Notes under the pieces: generated by a model | What the model saw: the letters and a program-made list of their open reading frames with translations, nothing else | What the model was told of the DNA's origin: nothing | The model's database searches: none | Translations under genes and position numbers: made by a program | Shown here: positions 1 to 6,457 of the stretch, one piece after another | Layout: each line of letters begins with the position of its first letter | Numbering within the stretch: the stretch's first letter is position 1 | Assembly (NCBI GenBank): GCA_022844585.1 | Contig: JALHLM010000345.1 | Coordinates: forward strand, 1 to 6,716 | Length of the DNA stretch: 6,716 nt | Direction: 5' to 3' | DNA from: Pirellulales bacterium | GTDB taxonomy: Bacteria > Planctomycetota > Planctomycetia > Pirellulales > JALHLM01

Positions 1-1170
1 TGGCTCGTTGGCGTGGAGCCCTGACATGTCGTCTCCGGCATTGTCTTTGCTGGTGGAAGTGTTTTCCCAAGTTCGCGATCCGCGCGGCAAGCGGCATCCT
101 TTGCCGGCGGTGCTGTCGCTGGTGTTTCTCGGCCTGCTAGCGCGGATTCGCGAGATGGCCGTCTTGCAGCGGTGGGCCGAAGCGCATTGGGACGAACTGA
201 AAGAACCACTCGGGTTTACACGTGAGCAGCGGCCGCACGCCACGACGATCAGCCGCGCGTTGGCGGCTTGCTCGCTGGCGGATTTTTCCCAGGCGTTTCT
301 CGCTTGAGTGCCACATGTGCTGCCCGCCGAGTGCCGACTCGCGGCCGCGGTCGACGGCAAAACGAGTTGCCAAAGATTTGATCCCAGTGGTCAGCCCGTA
401 CAAATGCTGAATGTGCTGATGCATGATCTGAAGCTGGTGCTCGGTCAGTGGTCGGTCAACGACGAGAAATCCAACGAACCCGCCGTGTTGCGGCGCCACT
501 TGGCCAAGCAGTTCGAACGCTTTCCGCTGTTGCAGTTGATCACCGGCGATGCCATGTTCGCCGGGCGCCCGTTGTTAGCGGCGCTCTTGGAATTCGATTG
601 CGATTACCTCGTCCAGATCAAAGGCAATCAACCGGACGTGCTCGACGCCTTACAACAATGTTTGGGCCAGGCCGACGAACGTCCGCCGGCCGCGGAAACC
701 GTCAAAAAAAGGGGATCTCCTCGATCGCCGCCAACTGTGGTTCGACCTGGACGACGCCCGTTACCTTCGTGAGCCATTGGACTTCCCCAACGCGCAAATT
801 GCGCTGCGTGTTGATCGGGACGTGATCGACGCGAACGGTACGCTGCGATCCTCCGACACACGCTATTTTCTCACCAGCCTCGATCCCGACACGGTCGCCG
901 CCCAGCAACTGCTGCGCGCCGTCCGCGCGCATTGGCAGATCGAAAACAGCCTGTTCTTTCTCAAGGACCGTTGGTGGGACGAAGATCGTCACTGGACGCG
1001 CCGCCCCGGCGTGGCCGAGTGGCTCACGCAACTCACCACCGCCGTCATCGTCGCCCTCCTCGCTCTCGGCCCACTCCAACCTCCCCATCCGAGCCCGCGC
1101 CGACCACATCGCCTGGAAACCCACGCTCGGTCTCGCCATGCTCAAGGCATCGTGACTTTGCAGTCGTCCC
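1..1170 (+). mobile_element. Remnant of an ISAs1-type insertion sequence, left end outside the window
   Basis: The transposase pseudogene defines an ISAs1-type element covering at least bases 1-1155. The left inverted repeat would lie before base 1 and is not visible. The right end should fall within a few tens of bases after the stop codon. GACTTTGCAGTCGTCCCG just after it is a possible right terminal repeat, but it cannot be confirmed without the left end. No target-site duplication can be identified, so the right boundary is a guess. Confidence 0.5.
26..1155 (+). pseudogene. ISAs1-family DDE transposase, disrupted by one nonsense codon and two frameshifts
   Basis: This is a transposase of the ISAs1 (H-repeat-associated) group, which would cut and join the ends of its insertion sequence. 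ATG at 26 has GGAG at 15-18, seven bases upstream. The N-terminal helper region is visible (VFSQVRDPRGKRHPLPAVLS), followed by the catalytic domain. The first Asp lies in AAVDGKT (codon 353-355), the second in LITGDAMFAG (548-550) with the family's YLVQIKGNQ after it, and the Glu in HWQIENSLFFLKDRWW (942-944). Three lesions break the frame. TGA at 305-307 stands where TGG (Trp) would fit. One extra base in the A7 run (704-710) shifts the frame. One extra C near 1076-1077 shifts it again, after which NLPIRARADHIAWKPTLG and TGA at 1153-1155 complete the protein. Repaired, it would be about 375 residues, a normal family length. The protein as written cannot be made in full, so the copy is probably dead unless the lesions are sequencing errors. 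Confidence 0.9.
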
Positions 1171-1355
1171 GCCAGATGCCCCAGCAGATTCGACATGGCT
1201 GCCTTCAGGACTTGCCGCAGCAACAGGTACCCACGCCGAACTCCTGACGCGAAAGCCGGCGATGGACTGAACATTATTCGGATCCGCGTGTGCGGCGACT
1301 TGCGCGCCAGTTGGGTCGATTTTCTCGCCGCTCCACAATTGCCTGGCGTCGAAAT

Positions 1356-1385
1356 TTGACGGGCGGCGCGCGGGACGGCTATGAT
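1356..1385 (+). promoter_or_regulatory. Sigma70-type promoter of the VWA gene
   Basis: TTGACG at 1356-1361 and TATGAT at 1380-1385 are separated by 18 bases. Each hexamer matches the bacterial housekeeping consensus at five of six positions. The spacer is very GC-rich while the hexamers stand out as AT-rich. Transcription would start near 1392, giving a leader of about 65-70 nt before the VWA start codon. Its position downstream of the transposase remnant suggests the gene does not depend on read-through from the insertion sequence. Confidence 0.6.
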
Positions 1386-1395
1386 CGAGAGGGTC

Positions 1396-1421
1396 GGCGG
1401 TTGCCCGGAACAGCAATCGCC
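1396..1421 (+). promoter_or_regulatory. Leader hairpin upstream of the VWA gene
   Basis: GGCGGTTGC (1396-1404) can pair with GCAATCGCC (1413-1421) over nine base pairs, one of them G-U, around an eight-base loop (CCGGAACA). It would form at the very 5' end of the mRNA predicted from the promoter at 1356-1385. No T-run follows, so it is not an intrinsic terminator. It may stabilise the transcript or be a regulatory element; which of these is not shown by the sequence. Confidence 0.35.
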
Positions 1422-1445
1422 TGCGAACGTCCAAAGTTCCATTTC

Positions 1446-1452
1446 GAGGAGG
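1446..1452 (+). promoter_or_regulatory. Strong ribosome binding site that fixes the VWA start
   Basis: GAGGAGG is a near-perfect anti-Shine-Dalgarno match. It lies five bases before GTG at 1458 and eight bases before GTG at 1461. It argues that translation begins at one of these tandem GTG codons and not at the upstream in-frame codons, which lack such a site. Confidence 0.75.
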
Positions 1453-1457
1453 CCGCT

Positions 1458-2384
1458 GTGGTGACGCGAACACCTGTCGTCGCGGAATCATGCGCCGATC
1501 ATTGGCGAAGCCGCGCCTCGACCTGGCAGTCGGCGCTGATTTCTATGGTCTGCCACCTCTTGGCGCTGATTGCGTTGGGATTGCTCACCGTCGCTGTCCA
1601 GGAGAAAGGCGCCGGCGTCGATCTCTTTTCCGAGATGATTGGCGCCGCCGATTCCCTGGCCAGTGCGGAATTGGCCACGGTGAGCGTGGACTCCAGCCCC
1701 GCCGCAGCTTCCGCTGCCGCCGGTCCGGAAACGTTGTTCGAAACCGACGCCTTCGCCGCCGCCAACGTCAATGGGCCCAGCGTCGAGTTGGAAATCGCGC
1801 CCCATTCCAGCGGCCTTGCTGGCACGGGAGCGGGAACCGGTGGCGAGGGCAAAGGCCTCTCCGGCGCCGGCCTCGGAGCAGACTTCTTCGGCCTGGGCGG
1901 CCAAGGCAAGTCGTTCGTCTATGTGCTCGATTGTTCCGACAGTATGAACAACGACGACCGCTTTCGCCGCGCGCGGGAAGAGTTGATTTACTCCATCGAA
2001 AAGTTGTCGCGCGAGCAGAGCTTCTACGTCATTCTCTACAACGACGGCGCCATGCCCATGGACGCCGACGATCCGGTGCCGGCGGTGCCGGAGGAATTTG
2101 CCCGCTTGCGCAAATGGCTCGAACGCGCCGAACCGTTCGGCGGTACGTATCCCTGGCCAGCGCTGGAATACGCCCTCTCGCTGGAGCCGGATGCCATCTA
2201 TTTCCTTTCCGACGGCGAATTCGAGCCGAACATCATCTCGGCCGTGCGCGAGAGAAATCAAAAGTCCAAACTGCACCCGCGACAGATCCCCATTCACACC
2301 ATCGCCTTCGCCAGCCAGGCTGGCGAAAACCAAATGAAAATCCTCGCCCGCACCTCGGGCGGAAAATACCGCTTTGTGAAGTAG
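1458..2384 (+). CDS. Membrane-anchored von Willebrand factor type A domain protein
   Basis: About 308 residues. Residues 1-23 form a short basic N-terminus. Residues 24-47 (WQSALISMVCHLLALIALGL onward) are one hydrophobic membrane segment, and residues 48-151 are an Ala/Ser/Gly-rich linker that becomes glycine-rich from about 119. A VWA domain runs from residue 152 (SFVYVLDCSDSM) to the C-terminus. The metal-ion-dependent adhesion site is complete: DxSxS at Asp158, Ser160 and Ser162, Thr230 in FGGTYPW, and Asp252 in YFLSDGE. The domain should therefore bind a divalent metal and a protein ligand, probably outside the cytoplasmic membrane. Similar short anchored VWA proteins are common in planctomycetes, mostly with no known function. 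No MoxR-type ATPase or other usual VWA partner is adjacent, and the gene has its own promoter and ribosome binding site. Start GTG 1458 is chosen over GTG 1461 with little to separate them. The VWA assignment is secure; the ligand and role are unknown. Confidence 0.92.
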   Translation: MVTRTPVVAESCADHWRSRASTWQSALISMVCHLLALIALGLLTVAVQEKGAGVDLFSEMIGAADSLASAELATVSVDSSPAAASAAAGPETLFETDAFAAANVNGPSVELEIAPHSSGLAGTGAGTGGEGKGLSGAGLGADFFGLGGQGKSFVYVLDCSDSMNNDDRFRRAREELIYSIEKLSREQSFYVILYNDGAMPMDADDPVPAVPEEFARLRKWLERAEPFGGTYPWPALEYALSLEPDAIYFLSDGEFEPNIISAVRERNQKSKLHPRQIPIHTIAFASQAGENQMKILARTSGGKYRFVK

Positions 2385-2687
2385 CAACACGTCAAAACAC
2401 GCACAACGCCTTACTTCCTCAATCTTTACCCAATTTGAAAACGTTACGGCTGGCTCGATTTCTATCGCGTCTCGGCGCCTCCGCATGGGAAACTTCCGTA
2501 CCTTTCCTGTTCTCCGAGGTACATCGAACTGACCGGACCGAGGCCACGTAAAGACACGTGTAACGCGACCGCTTTACCTGTCGGTGAACTTCGGCACAAT
2601 CTGTGTGCCGGGCAGGAGTGCGCTAAGGCCGTTTTCCGGCCCGATGCCACCCTGAGGTAGGGCGTTTACGGATCAGGACGATTCTCC

Positions 2688-2714
2688 GACCCACTTTCTG
2701 GGGTCTAGTTTTTT
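2688..2714 (+). terminator. Weak intrinsic terminator candidate
   Basis: GACCC (2688-2692) and GGGTC (2701-2705) form a five-base-pair stem with an eight-base loop, followed three bases later by six T residues (2709-2714). The stem is short and the T-run begins late, so it would be weak. It lies about 300 bases after the VWA stop and directly abuts the next promoter, where it could keep read-through out of the protease gene. Confidence 0.3.
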
Positions 2715-2741
2715 GACCGTCGCGGTAACGTGATCTATATT
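2713..2741 (+). promoter_or_regulatory. Sigma70-type promoter of the S41 protease gene
   Basis: TTGACC (2713-2718) and TATATT (2736-2741) are separated by the ideal 17 bases. Each matches consensus at five of six positions, and a T-run precedes the -35 box. Transcription would begin near 2748, giving a leader of about 70 nt to ATG 2818. The same two hexamers with the same spacing recur at 6588-6616. Confidence 0.7.
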
Positions 2742-2743
2742 CA

Positions 2744-2761
2744 ATCTCGGCTAGCCGTGAT
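2744..2761. promoter_or_regulatory. Palindrome at the predicted transcription start, possible operator
   Basis: CGGCTAGCCG (2748-2757) is a perfect ten-base palindrome. With one mismatched pair it extends to ATC...GAT, covering 2744-2761. It sits on the predicted +1 position of the protease promoter, a usual site for a dimeric repressor. Ten-base palindromes also occur by chance several times in a window of this size, so the operator reading is an inference. Confidence 0.3.
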
Positions 2762-2817
2762 CTGACCCATTTTTGGCGGCCGCGATTGCTCCAATCCTCC
2801 CCGCGATGGAAGCTGCC

Positions 2818-4470
2818 ATGCGATTTTGGGTCCTGGTTCGGCGTTCGGCGCCATGCTGGATGGCCCTGACGTTGTTCGCCCTGGTTCCAGTCCGCGCCGC
2901 GGAACTGGCCGGCAGCGTCGCCCCCACCGCTGCGGTCGAAGATCTCGCCCGCGATTTCCTGGAACGCGGCAAGCTGCTCGAAAACGAACGCCGCTGGGGC
3001 GAAGCCCTTTCGCTCTACGAAGAGGCCCTTCGCGAAGCCCCCGGGCATGAGCAACTCCATCGCCGCCACGACGTAGTGAAGCTCCGCTACGACGTCGGCC
3101 GCCGCTACGGCAGCCCGGCCTTCCAGCGCTCCACCAGCAGTCTGGAATACCGTCAGGCGCTCGATCTGTACAGCGAAGTCCTCCACAAGATTCAAACCAA
3201 TTACGTCGATCGTCCCGATTGGCACATTCTGGTCGATCGCGGCACCGCGGCGCTCGACGTGGCGCTTGTGGAACCCTCCTTCGCCGAACGGCTGATGCCC
3301 CGCATCGCGCAGGAGCGGGTCGACCGCTTCCGCCGCATGATGCGCGAGCAGCCTCCGAGCCGCAACGTCGACACCATCGACGAAGCCCGCGCGGCCGTGG
3401 ACCGCATCGCGCGGGTCGGTCAACGCGACCTCGGCCTCGACGCCCGTTCCGCCGTGATGGAATACCTCTGCGGCGCCGCGAACTTGCTGGACCCGTACTC
3501 GACGTTCCTGACGTCGGACCAGCTCGACGAACTCTATTCGCAGATCGAAGGCAACTTCGTTGGCCTCGGTGTCGAGCTCAAAGCGGAAGGGAACGAACTG
3601 TTGATCGTCCGCGTGATCCGCAACAGCCCCGCCGCCCGGGCCGGGCTACTGGCGGGCGATCACATCGTCGGCGTAGACGGCAAGAAGACTGCCGAACTGA
3701 ACGCCGACGTCGCCGCCGACCTGCTGCAAGGCCCGGAAGGTAGCGTCGTGGAAGTCGCCGCGAAGACGCCCGGTCAATCGGAACGAGCGCTCAAGATCCG
3801 CCGCGAATACGTGGAAGTGCCGAGCGTGGACGACGTGAAGATCGTCGACGCCGACTACCACATCGGCTATCTCAAGTTGACCTGCTTCCAAAAGACCACG
3901 ACCCGCGACCTTGATGAGGCGCTGTGGAAGTTGCACCAGCAAGGCATGCGCAGCCTGGTGATGGACCTTCGCGGCAACCCTGGCGGATTACTGACCACGT
4001 CGGTGGAAGTCGCCGACAAGTTCCTCGACCACGGCACCATTGTCTCGACGCGCGGCCGCAACAAGCGCGAGGACTTCAACTACACCGCCGAAGCGCCGGA
4101 CACCTGGGGCGTTCCGCTCGTGGTGTTGATCGACGGCGATAGCGCTAGCGCCAGCGAAATCTTCGCCGGCGCCATCCGCGACTATCAACGCGGCACCATC
4201 GTCGGCGTGCGGAGCTATGGCAAAGGCTCCGTGCAGGGGCTCTTCCCGCTCTCGATCGGCAACGCCGGCATGCGGCTCACGACGGCCAAGTTCTACTCGC
4301 CGCTCGGAAAACCATTCAGCGGCATCGGCGTGGAACCGGACGTGCAGGTGCAAACGGTGAACAAGCCGATTGCCCAGACGGAATCGGAAGTCGCCACGCT
4401 CCGCGTCTTCCAGGACGAAACGCTGGAAGCCGGCCTCACCATCGCCCGGCAGCAAACGGCGCAGCGATAG
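2818..4470 (+). CDS. S41 family C-terminal processing (tail-specific) peptidase with TPR-like N-terminus
   Basis: About 550 residues. Residues 1-27 form a signal peptide (basic start, hydrophobic core, VRA before the likely cut), so the enzyme acts outside the cytoplasm. Residues 42-76 fit one TPR-like helical repeat (GKLLENERRWGEALSLYEEA). Residues 109-131 resemble the S41 N-terminal helix (ALDLYSEVLHKIQTNYVD), and LDPYSTFL follows at 224-231. A PDZ domain covers about 245-330 (VGLGV, then SPAARAGLLAGD). The S41 domain covers about 345-511 (DLRGNPGG at 383-390, GVEPDV at 504-509). The catalytic dyad is intact: Ser444 in SASASEI and Lys469 in YGKGSVQ, 25 residues apart as in CtpA/Prc. Such enzymes cut proteins recognised by their C-termini through the PDZ domain. 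It is longer than most CtpA proteins because of its N-terminus. ATG 2818 is chosen because GGAAG precedes it by five bases and a signal peptide follows directly; ATG 2806 is the alternative. It appears monocistronic. Confidence 0.93.
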   Translation: MRFWVLVRRSAPCWMALTLFALVPVRAAELAGSVAPTAAVEDLARDFLERGKLLENERRWGEALSLYEEALREAPGHEQLHRRHDVVKLRYDVGRRYGSPAFQRSTSSLEYRQALDLYSEVLHKIQTNYVDRPDWHILVDRGTAALDVALVEPSFAERLMPRIAQERVDRFRRMMREQPPSRNVDTIDEARAAVDRIARVGQRDLGLDARSAVMEYLCGAANLLDPYSTFLTSDQLDELYSQIEGNFVGLGVELKAEGNELLIVRVIRNSPAARAGLLAGDHIVGVDGKKTAELNADVAADLLQGPEGSVVEVAAKTPGQSERALKIRREYVEVPSVDDVKIVDADYHIGYLKLTCFQKTTTRDLDEALWKLHQQGMRSLVMDLRGNPGGLLTTSVEVADKFLDHGTIVSTRGRNKREDFNYTAEAPDTWGVPLVVLIDGDSASASEIFAGAIRDYQRGTIVGVRSYGKGSVQGLFPLSIGNAGMRLTTAKFYSPLGKPFSGIGVEPDVQVQTVNKPIAQTESEVATLRVFQDETLEAGLTIARQQTAQR

Positions 4471-4471
4471 A

Positions 4472-4522
4472 GTAATTGCTCGCTCGTCTACGCGGCAGCC
4501 CATCCATGGGGCGAGTAATTAC
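4472..4522. terminator. Inverted repeat between convergent genes, possible bidirectional terminator
   Basis: GTAATTGCTCGC (4472-4483) pairs with GCGAGTAATTAC (4511-4522) over 12 base pairs, one of them G-U. The 27-base loop can itself form a small hairpin, CCCAT (4499-4503) with ATGGG (4506-4510). It begins two bases after the protease stop and lies about 55 bases past the symporter stop. No T-run follows on either strand, so intrinsic termination is not clear. It may mark transcript ends or protect them from 3' decay. Confidence 0.4.
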
Positions 4523-4575
4523 AACGCCGCGTCAACATTCTCTGCCGAGCAAATCTGGGCTCGAAGCAGATTCTC

Positions 4576-6222
4576 CTAGGCGAAGAACCACACCATGGCC
4601 AGCGTGCAGGCCACGAGGGCGCCGGCCCAGAGCTTGTCGCGTTGCCACCAGGGACGAACGTGGGTTGGTTCGCTTGGGCGTTCCCGCTTGAAACGCCACC
4701 AGGTGTACTGTTCCCGGTCGGCGTCGCGCTCGTGTTGTGTTGCGACGCTCACGACTAACAACAAGGCATAACAGGCCACGGTGGCGAGGCCGGCCCGGTG
4801 AAAGGCCTGCAAGGAGTGGTCAAAGCCGATGCGCGCCGATTGTTCGAACAGAATGGACAAGAAGGGACCCGCGAGAATACAGATGAACGACGCCGTGCGC
4901 GTCACCCGTGGCTGCAAGATTCCGGCCACATAGGCGACAATCACGCCAGGCACCAGGTAGGCGTTAAAATCGGCCATGCGATTGAAGATGCCGCCGCGCG
5001 TTTTCCCGAAGTAGAGCGAGAGACCAATCGCCAGCGCTACCATCAACATCATCGAAGCCCGGCCGACCCAAATCAGCCGCATCTCAGTAGCGTCGGGCCG
5101 CACGTATTTCTTGTAAATGTCAAACGTGAACAGCGTAGCCGTCGAGTTCATCATGGAGTCGATCGTGGAGAGAATACCGGCCACGAGCGCCGCCATCACC
5201 AGCCCCACCAGGCCATAGCCGGCCGGCAGCAACTCGCGCGTCAGCCCGGCAAACGCCGTGTCGCTTTCGGTGGCCGGATCGATCGTCAGAATGTAGCCGG
5301 CCGCCATGCCGGGCACGATGCACAGAAATGGGATCAGCAGTTTGAAAAAGCCGGCCGCGACGGTGCCCATCCGCGCGTCCCAATCGCTGCGGGCGCCGAG
5401 CGTACGTTGGACGATGAACTGGTTGGTGCCCCAGTAATAAAGATGCAACACCATCAGTCCGCTGAGTACGCCGCTCCAGGGCAGTTCCGGATGGCTGGCC
5501 TCGAAGAAGACGTGGAACTTTTCTGGCTGTTTTTCGAGCAGTCCGGAAAGTCCGCCGACATTGGGATGCCAGATCGCCAAGACGGCGAGCATCCCGCTGC
5601 CGATCAATAGCAGCACACTCTGAACGACGTCGTTGAAGATGTCGGCCTTCAGCCCGCCGAAGAAAGTGTAGGCGGCGGCCACCGCGGCCAGTAGGCAAAC
5701 GGCGAGCTCGTAGCTGATCGCATAGGGCGAATCCGCGGTCAGCGTGGCGATGGTCAGCGCGCCCAAGATCATGGTGCCGACCATTTGAATCAGCAGGAAC
5801 GCCATGTTGGTGACGGAATACACCAGTCGGCTGCGATCGTCGAAGCGGCGGCCGAGATACTCCGAGAGCGTGTAGAGCCCCATCCGCCGATAGAACGGCA
5901 GGAAGAAATAGCACAGCGCGAGCAGTCCGAAGATCGCGCCAAACTCGAAATTGGCTTGCGCGAAACCTTCTTTCAGCCCCGCGCCCATCATGCCGACCAT
6001 ATGGTGCGAGCTGATGTTCGTCCCGAAGATCGAACCGGCCACGGCCCACCAGGCGACAGTCTTGCCGGCCAGGTAGTAGTCGCCGGTGCTCTCTTCTTTG
6101 CGACCGATCCACATGCCGAACGCCGTCACGCCGATCACGCTGGCCGCCAGAATCACCACGTCCAACCACTGCAGCGGGACGCTGGATGATTGGGCAACGA
6201 GTATCGACAAGCTACCGGGCAT
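4576..6222 (-). CDS. Sodium:solute symporter, SGLT-type (SSS family)
   Basis: 548 residues with about 14 hydrophobic segments, the usual SGLT size and layout. It should import a small organic solute with sodium across the cytoplasmic membrane. Family marks in order are GDYYLAGKTVAWW (47-59), FGTNISSHHMVGM (66-78), HLYYWGTNQFIVQRTL (260-275), FFKLLIPF (292-299) and LSTIDSMMNSTATLFTFDIY (351-370). The last holds the Ser/Thr pair (352-353) matching the sodium-2 site. Compared with the Vibrio galactose carrier vSGLT as I remember it, the glutamate (Glu93), lysine (Lys294) and gate aromatics (Tyr263, Trp264) are kept. Three sugar-contacting positions appear changed: Gln to His74, Asn to His260, Gln to about Ala417. 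The substrate may therefore not be galactose. ATG 6222 has GGAG six bases upstream (plus-strand 6229-6232). It is convergent with the protease gene and divergent from the right-edge gene. The family is certain, the substrate unknown. Confidence 0.94.
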   Translation of the reverse strand: MPGSLSILVAQSSSVPLQWLDVVILAASVIGVTAFGMWIGRKEESTGDYYLAGKTVAWWAVAGSIFGTNISSHHMVGMMGAGLKEGFAQANFEFGAIFGLLALCYFFLPFYRRMGLYTLSEYLGRRFDDRSRLVYSVTNMAFLLIQMVGTMILGALTIATLTADSPYAISYELAVCLLAAVAAAYTFFGGLKADIFNDVVQSVLLLIGSGMLAVLAIWHPNVGGLSGLLEKQPEKFHVFFEASHPELPWSGVLSGLMVLHLYYWGTNQFIVQRTLGARSDWDARMGTVAAGFFKLLIPFLCIVPGMAAGYILTIDPATESDTAFAGLTRELLPAGYGLVGLVMAALVAGILSTIDSMMNSTATLFTFDIYKKYVRPDATEMRLIWVGRASMMLMVALAIGLSLYFGKTRGGIFNRMADFNAYLVPGVIVAYVAGILQPRVTRTASFICILAGPFLSILFEQSARIGFDHSLQAFHRAGLATVACYALLLVVSVATQHERDADREQYTWWRFKRERPSEPTHVRPWWQRDKLWAGALVACTLAMVWFFA

Positions 6223-6248
6223 GGGGCGCTCCAGCCGTTTGTGAGTTC

Positions 6249-6280
6249 GCGGCCTGAGTGTAGTGTGCCATGGCGGCCTG
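6249..6280. repeat. Direct repeat pair upstream of the symporter start
   Basis: GCGGCCTG occurs at 6249-6256 and 6273-6280, 24 bases apart from start to start, about 30-60 bases before the symporter start codon. The pair brackets a weak -10 candidate (TACACT on the minus strand) and a GCCATGGC palindrome (6267-6274). Repeats placed like this could be binding sites for a transcription factor, but two eight-base copies may also be chance in GC-rich DNA. Confidence 0.25.
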
Positions 6281-6457
6281 CGAAAGACAGCACGAGAACT
6301 GGCCGAATTGATGATTCTCAGTCGCCCATTCTGGCCTTCTTCCTCGAGCTGCTTTGGGGTCTGGTATGCGCGTGCGCGACCGGCAATTCCTTTTCACTCA
6401 ATCGCGTGTCTCCCTTCATGCAGCCATAATTGAAACCCTTTTGCCAGCACACAGTTC

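Larger units (their letters stand above)
1156..1457. other. Gene-free stretch between the IS remnant and the VWA gene
   Basis: No coding region is supported here. The VWA reading frame stays open upstream to about 1290, but it has no start with a ribosome binding site before 1458, and a promoter lies inside this stretch. The first 200 bases contain nothing I recognise beyond the possible right end of the insertion sequence. The last 100 bases hold a promoter (1356-1385), a leader hairpin (1396-1421) and a ribosome binding site (1446-1452). Confidence 0.6.
2385..2817. other. Gene-free stretch rich in short inverted repeats, ending in the protease promoter
   Basis: No credible coding region is seen. 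Several short inverted repeats lie in it: GTACCT/AGGTAC (2498-2503 and 2517-2522), GTAAAG/CTTTAC (2548-2553 and 2572-2577), CGGCACA/TGTGCCG (2592-2598 and 2604-2610), GGCCG/CGGCC (2627-2631 and 2637-2641) and GACCC/GGGTC (2688-2692 and 2701-2705). An eight-base palindrome ACACGTGT lies at 2554-2561. No clear terminator directly follows the VWA stop codon. The last 105 bases hold the promoter and leader of the S41 protease gene. Confidence 0.55.

Noticed and set aside
704..714. Programmed frameshift at A7GGGG in the transposase
   Set aside because: A -1 shift does not reach the correct frame; a +1 shift is needed. A TGA upstream and a further shift downstream still prevent a full protein, so decay or sequencing error is simpler.
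1153..1173. Possible right inverted repeat of the insertion sequence
   Set aside because: The left end is outside the window, so neither the repeat nor a target duplication can be tested. It is mentioned only as a candidate boundary.
1488..2486. 332-codon minus-strand open frame opposite the VWA gene
   Set aside because: Antisense shadow of the VWA gene with no motif and no convincing start site.
1490..2551. Long plus-strand open frame overlapping the VWA gene in another frame
   Set aside because: Its translation is arginine-rich, low in recognisable motifs and typical of an out-of-frame reading of GC-rich coding DNA. The VWA frame has a promoter, a ribosome binding site and a full domain.
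2623..3423. 266-codon minus-strand open frame over the protease 5' end and its promoter
   Set aside because: Antisense reading of the protease gene, no motifs, and it would run across the protease promoter.
4798..5610. 270-codon plus-strand open frame opposite the symporter gene
   Set aside because: His/Arg/Gln-rich antisense reading without motifs, fully inside the symporter gene.
5120..6169. 349-codon minus-strand open frame within the symporter gene in another frame
   Set aside because: Arginine-rich shadow of the symporter, which has clear family motifs across its whole length.
6190..6429. Small plus-strand open frame with a hydrophobic stretch
   Set aside because: It overlaps the symporter start and ribosome binding site, has no binding site of its own and shows no family features.
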